A program made the position numbers and the translations under genes. A DNA stretch of 64,000 nucleotides, from contig NZ_JAJISC010000003.1 in assembly GCF_024790395.1 (NCBI RefSeq), positions 248,001 through 312,000 of the forward strand. The letters run 5' to 3'. This document shows positions 61,621 to 64,000 of this stretch, piece after piece (the stretch's first letter is position 1; each line of letters begins with the position of its first letter). Under the pieces are notes generated by a model. That model was not told where the DNA came from. It was given only the letters and a program-made list of their open reading frames with translations, and did no database searches. This stretch comes from Halomonas dongshanensis. Lineage in GTDB: Bacteria > Pseudomonadota > Gammaproteobacteria > Pseudomonadales > Halomonadaceae.

Positions 61621-62055
61621 GTGACCCCAACCTACGACACTAATAATATTTTCGCAAAAATCATCGCCGGAAAGGCCCCCTGTATAAAGGTCTATGAAAA
61701 TGATTTAACGCTCGCATTCATGGATGCAATGCCGCAGAAGGATGGTCACGTATTAGTAGTACCCAAGGAGCAAGCGGTCACCATTTACGATCTATCTCCA
61801 GAAGCTGCTCAAGCATGCATGCTAACCGTTCAGAAAGTTGGTAAAGCTATCGAGCGGGCTATGGGGGTGACTGGGTCAACCATATTTCAGCATAATGGCT
61901 CATCTGCCGGTCAGACTGTGGGGCATTTTCATTTTCATATTTTTCCAGGTCCTTTGTCGGTGATAAAAGACCATGGCGTACAGTTTGAAGAGGTTGATAA
62001 GCTTAACGAGATAGCTGCATTGATCATTGCACAATTAGAAAGCCCACATGCATAA
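61621..62055 (+). CDS. HIT-family nucleotide hydrolase in an integron cassette
   Basis: 144 residues from GTG 61621. Start region NNIFAKIIAGKAPCIKVYEN and DGHVLVVPKEQAVTIYDLSP are HIT landmarks, with the H-x-H-x-H triad in TVGHFHFHIFPG. HIT proteins hydrolyse nucleotide phosphoramidates such as AMP-lysine or ApnA. Cassette-borne HIT genes are not rare. Stop codon overlaps the left end of attC5. Confidence 0.92.
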   Translation: MTPTYDTNNIFAKIIAGKAPCIKVYENDLTLAFMDAMPQKDGHVLVVPKEQAVTIYDLSPEAAQACMLTVQKVGKAIERAMGVTGSTIFQHNGSSAGQTVGHFHFHIFPGPLSVIKDHGVQFEEVDKLNEIAALIIAQLESPHA

Positions 62056-62137
62056 CAAGTGCAGGCATGGCGCCAATCGCTACATTACGTCTCCTGCTCT
62101 ATTTTGTTCGTGGGCGTGCGTGCTGCAAGCGTAATAC
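62050..62137 (+). other. attC5 (88 bp, degenerate right end)
   Basis: GCATAAC at 62050-62056 and GTAATAC at 62131-62137, one base off the GTTRRRY core. Inner boxes AGTGCAGGCA and TGCTGCAAGC pair partly. The altered core may have fixed the array end. Confidence 0.7.
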
Positions 62138-62153
62138 ATAGCGAGTTAAAAAA

Positions 62154-62434
62154 ATGGCCCTATCAGGCAGCTGCCTCTGCGGCGGCGTTCAATACGAAAT
62201 AACCGGCCCTCTTACTGACATCTACCACTGCCACTGTTCAATGTGCCGCAAGCTTCACGCGGCCGTGTTTCGAACCTGTGCCAAGGTGCAGGCCAGTGAC
62301 TGGCAAACCGTCAGTGGGGAAGGGCTGCCCAAGAGTTACGAGTCGTCGCCGAGAGAGTTCAAGGTGTCGTAGGCAATAAGGCGCCGTGGATCGATATTAC
62401 CGACGCCTTACCCCAATTCACCGAGAATGGCTAA
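62154..62434 (+). pseudogene. GFA-family (CENP-V) protein with internal deletion
   Basis: The frame from ATG 62154 reads ALSGSCLCGGVQYEITGPL and YHCHCSMCRKLHAAVFRTCA (zinc cysteines of glutathione-dependent formaldehyde-activating-type proteins), then ends after SSPREFKVS-stop. In the +1 frame VVGNKAPWIDITDALPQFTE to the stop at 62434 is the normal C-terminus. About 45 residues between, including the third cysteine set, are missing. So a gene of about 130 codons lost its middle and shifted frame. It lies right after the last attC. Confidence 0.85.
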
Positions 62435-62482
62435 GATAGAACTGCTTGCGCTCGATACCATTTTTGAAGCCCAGCTCAAACC

Positions 62483-63679
62483 TCAACGCTTGCCTTTTTT
62501 GACGTGGTTCAATTTCGACACGGGAACTTCCTTACGCACCGGAAAGCCTTCGATCTCCCGCCGTTCGATGACGCTGTTCAAGCGCTTTTCGATGGCGCAC
62601 AGGTTCTTGAAGTCGCTGATGTCCACCAGCGAGATGGCCTCGCCCGAGGCACTCGCGCGGCCGGTTCGGCCGATGCGATGGATGTACTCTTCCGGCGGGA
62701 AGGGGAGATCGTAGTTCACCACGCGACTGAGTTCGTCGATATCCAGGCCCCGGGCGGCGACGCCGGTGGCGACCAGGTACTTGAGCTCGCCGGATTTGAA
62801 TTGACCCAGCACGGTTTCGCGCATGGCCTGGCTTCGGCCGCCGTGAATGGAGTCCGCTTTTATGCCACGTTTTTCCAGCTGCGCCACCAGCTTCGCCGCG
62901 CTGTGCTTCTTCTCGACGAAAATCAGCGCCTGATCCCACTGCCGTTCGTTGATCAGGTGGCTCAGAAGGGCGGATTTCGTGTCCTTATCTACGGTGATCA
63001 GCCACTGCTCGATAGTGGCGGCAGCGCGAACGCTGGGCGTAATGGAGATCTCCACCGCCGTCTCGCTCTTCTTGCTGGCAGAAAAGCCGTGAGCCAGCGC
63101 GCGAACCTCATGGCTCATGGTGGCGGAGAACAGCAGGTTTTGGCGGTTTCCCGGCAGGCGCACCATGATCTTATGAATGTCGTCGACGAAGCCCATGTCG
63201 ACCATTCGGTCCGCTTCGTCCAACACCAGCGCTTTCAGCTCGTCGAAGTGCAGCGCCCGCTGATGCGCCAAATCCAGCAGCCGCCCCGGTGTGGCGACCA
63301 GGATATCGACGCCTTCGATCAGCCGCTCTTTCTGGGGCTGAGTATCCACGCCGCCGTACACGGCCAGAGAGGTCAGGGGCAGGTGCTTGGCGTACTCGGC
63401 CACACTAGCCTCGACCTGAATCGCGAGCTCCCGGGTCGGCACCAGAATCAGCGCGCGGATGCGTTTGGCGCGAAGTGTTTCCGCTTGGCTGAACCGCTCC
63501 AGCAGCGGCAGCACGAAAGCGGCAGTTTTGCCGGTGCCGGTTTGCGCGGTGGCGATCACGTCCTTACCCGCGAGAACGGCGGGAATCGCCTGTTCCTGGA
63601 TGGGCGTCGGCGCCTTGTAATCCGACTCGGCCAGGGCTTGAACGAGAGGCGTGGATAAACCGAGTTGTGCAAATGGCAT
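62483..63679 (-). CDS. rhlE: DEAD-box RNA helicase, RhlE type
   Basis: 398 residues from ATG 63679 (MPFAQLGLSTPLVQALAESD, the usual RhlE start; a longer frame to 63721 is not supported). All motifs: Q-motif APTPIQEQAIP, I AQTGTGKT, Ia PTRELAIQ, II DEAD in LVLDEADRMVDMGF, III SAT, IV LIFVEKKHSA, V ATGVAARGLDIDEL and VI HRIGRTGRA. Basic C-terminal tail KLNHVKKGKR. Unwinds RNA during decay or ribosome assembly. It ends 48 nt from the GFA remnant and is bracketed with the cassette array by the 56-bp repeats. Confidence 0.95.
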   Translation of the reverse strand: MPFAQLGLSTPLVQALAESDYKAPTPIQEQAIPAVLAGKDVIATAQTGTGKTAAFVLPLLERFSQAETLRAKRIRALILVPTRELAIQVEASVAEYAKHLPLTSLAVYGGVDTQPQKERLIEGVDILVATPGRLLDLAHQRALHFDELKALVLDEADRMVDMGFVDDIHKIMVRLPGNRQNLLFSATMSHEVRALAHGFSASKKSETAVEISITPSVRAAATIEQWLITVDKDTKSALLSHLINERQWDQALIFVEKKHSAAKLVAQLEKRGIKADSIHGGRSQAMRETVLGQFKSGELKYLVATGVAARGLDIDELSRVVNYDLPFPPEEYIHRIGRTGRASASGEAISLVDISDFKNLCAIEKRLNSVIERREIEGFPVRKEVPVSKLNHVKKGKR

Positions 63680-63944
63680 AGGGCGCTCTGACGGATCGTC
63701 TTGGATGGGGTCGAAAATCAACAGGGCGGGCAGTATAGCGCAAATGCCGCCGTTCGAGGCTCGGCGTGTTGGGTGTCTGAGATATGACGATGCATGAAAA
63801 CGTGGCGTGAAGCTAGAGTCGGCACTCGTTTGGCACTGAGAGATCCAGCGCGTTGGCGAAAATTGCCTTCACCGCTTCAGTCACCGACTACTGCGACAGT
63901 GACGCCGACTACGCTTCAATTCCTCTATTAAGCTTCCAATTCAC
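63680..63944. other. Intergenic region at the right edge
   Basis: No gene recognised upstream of rhlE. The part after 63850 resembles the DNA before the left 56-bp repeat only in short patches (CTTCAATTC, TTAA). Probably holds the rhlE promoter. Confidence 0.4.
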
Positions 63945-64000
63945 ACGTAGCGTGGCGTAACGCTTGACGAGGAACGAGTCAAAAGGCACCCGCGAAGGCA
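63945..64000. repeat. 56-bp direct repeat, right copy (continues past the window)
   Basis: Identical in all 56 bases and orientation to 58019-58074. The copies are 5.9 kb apart. Confidence 0.9.

Larger units (their letters stand above)
58343..62137. mobile_element. Integron gene-cassette array without visible integrase (CALIN-type)
   Basis: Five single-gene units, all on the plus strand, each followed by an attC-like site with RYYYAAC and GTTRRRY ends and inner inverted boxes. Cassette joints (after the G of GTTRRRY) fall at about 58406, 59115, 60120, 61112, 61591 and 62131. Genes start within 45 nt of a joint and stop within a few bases of the next site, the hallmark of integron cassettes. 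Base composition is AT-richer than the host genes. No tyrosine integrase is seen on either side within the window. Confidence 0.88.

Noticed and set aside
62504-63658. 384-codon plus-strand frame opposite rhlE
   Set aside because: Exact antisense of all helicase motifs; composition is typical of antisense of G+C-rich coding DNA.
1-64000. tRNA, rRNA, CRISPR array, prophage or replication origin
   Set aside because: Looked for characteristic sequences and found none; small structured RNAs cannot be excluded by eye.

Overview
The window looks like chromosome of a moderately halophilic gammaproteobacterium, most probably Halomonadaceae (Halomonas-like). The basis is G+C-rich core genes with Halomonas/Pseudomonas-type proteins, Entner-Doudoroff sugar metabolism (zwf-pgl-eda, edd-glk), several K+ uptake systems, a TAXI-type TRAP transporter and an acidic insert in a membrane pump. 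The genus is an inference; there is no rRNA or tRNA here to confirm it.

Layout. 1-3664: sugar-acid-type locus on the minus strand (TAXI binding protein, fused TRAP permease, enolase-superfamily enzyme cut by the window edge). 3853-7050: transposon graveyard, with an IS3 remnant and an IS4-family element that was itself split by an IS1202-like element with a 15-bp target duplication. 7173-17943: potassium block kdpFABCD, an inserted siderophore-interacting/MarR pair, kdpE, then trkH. 18207-22937: zwf-pgl-eda and a YidK-like Na+/sugar symporter. 23321-31651: an anaerobic-life island (ubiT, nrdG, a split nrdD, ubiV, ubiU, moaB, moeA, a DGC protein) with FNR/Anr-like boxes. 31833-37047: a complete galactose/galactonate operon. 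37167-43711: an orphan type VI secretion cargo operon (vgrG, DUF4123 adaptor, unknown 672-aa protein, unknown exported protein, PAAR). 43998-46849: edd-glk. 47022-52820: tripartite RND efflux. 52850-57944: stress and repair genes. 58406-62137: an integron cassette array without a visible integrase, carrying a coiled-coil TIR protein. 62154-63679: GFA pseudogene and a RhlE-type helicase.

How the parts fit together. The dgo operon (SDR, lactonase, dehydratase, kinase, aldolase) spells out the De Ley-Doudoroff galactose route. The palindrome TGTCTGACAT before its regulator also lies before the symporter 16 kb away. A decayed copy of the lactonase 3' end sits directly behind the symporter, so the anaerobic island appears to have been inserted into what was one galactose locus. 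HexR-like palindromes precede both zwf and edd, tying the two Entner-Doudoroff operons together. ATGA-type overlaps run through the dgo and type VI operons.

The best candidates for new biology are the unknown protein pair in the vgrG operon (possible effector and immunity), the integron cassettes (TIR protein plus three unknown proteins), and the class III ribonucleotide reductase whose glycyl-radical domain is a separate 54-residue gene. All statements come from reading the sequence; no searches or structure predictions were run.
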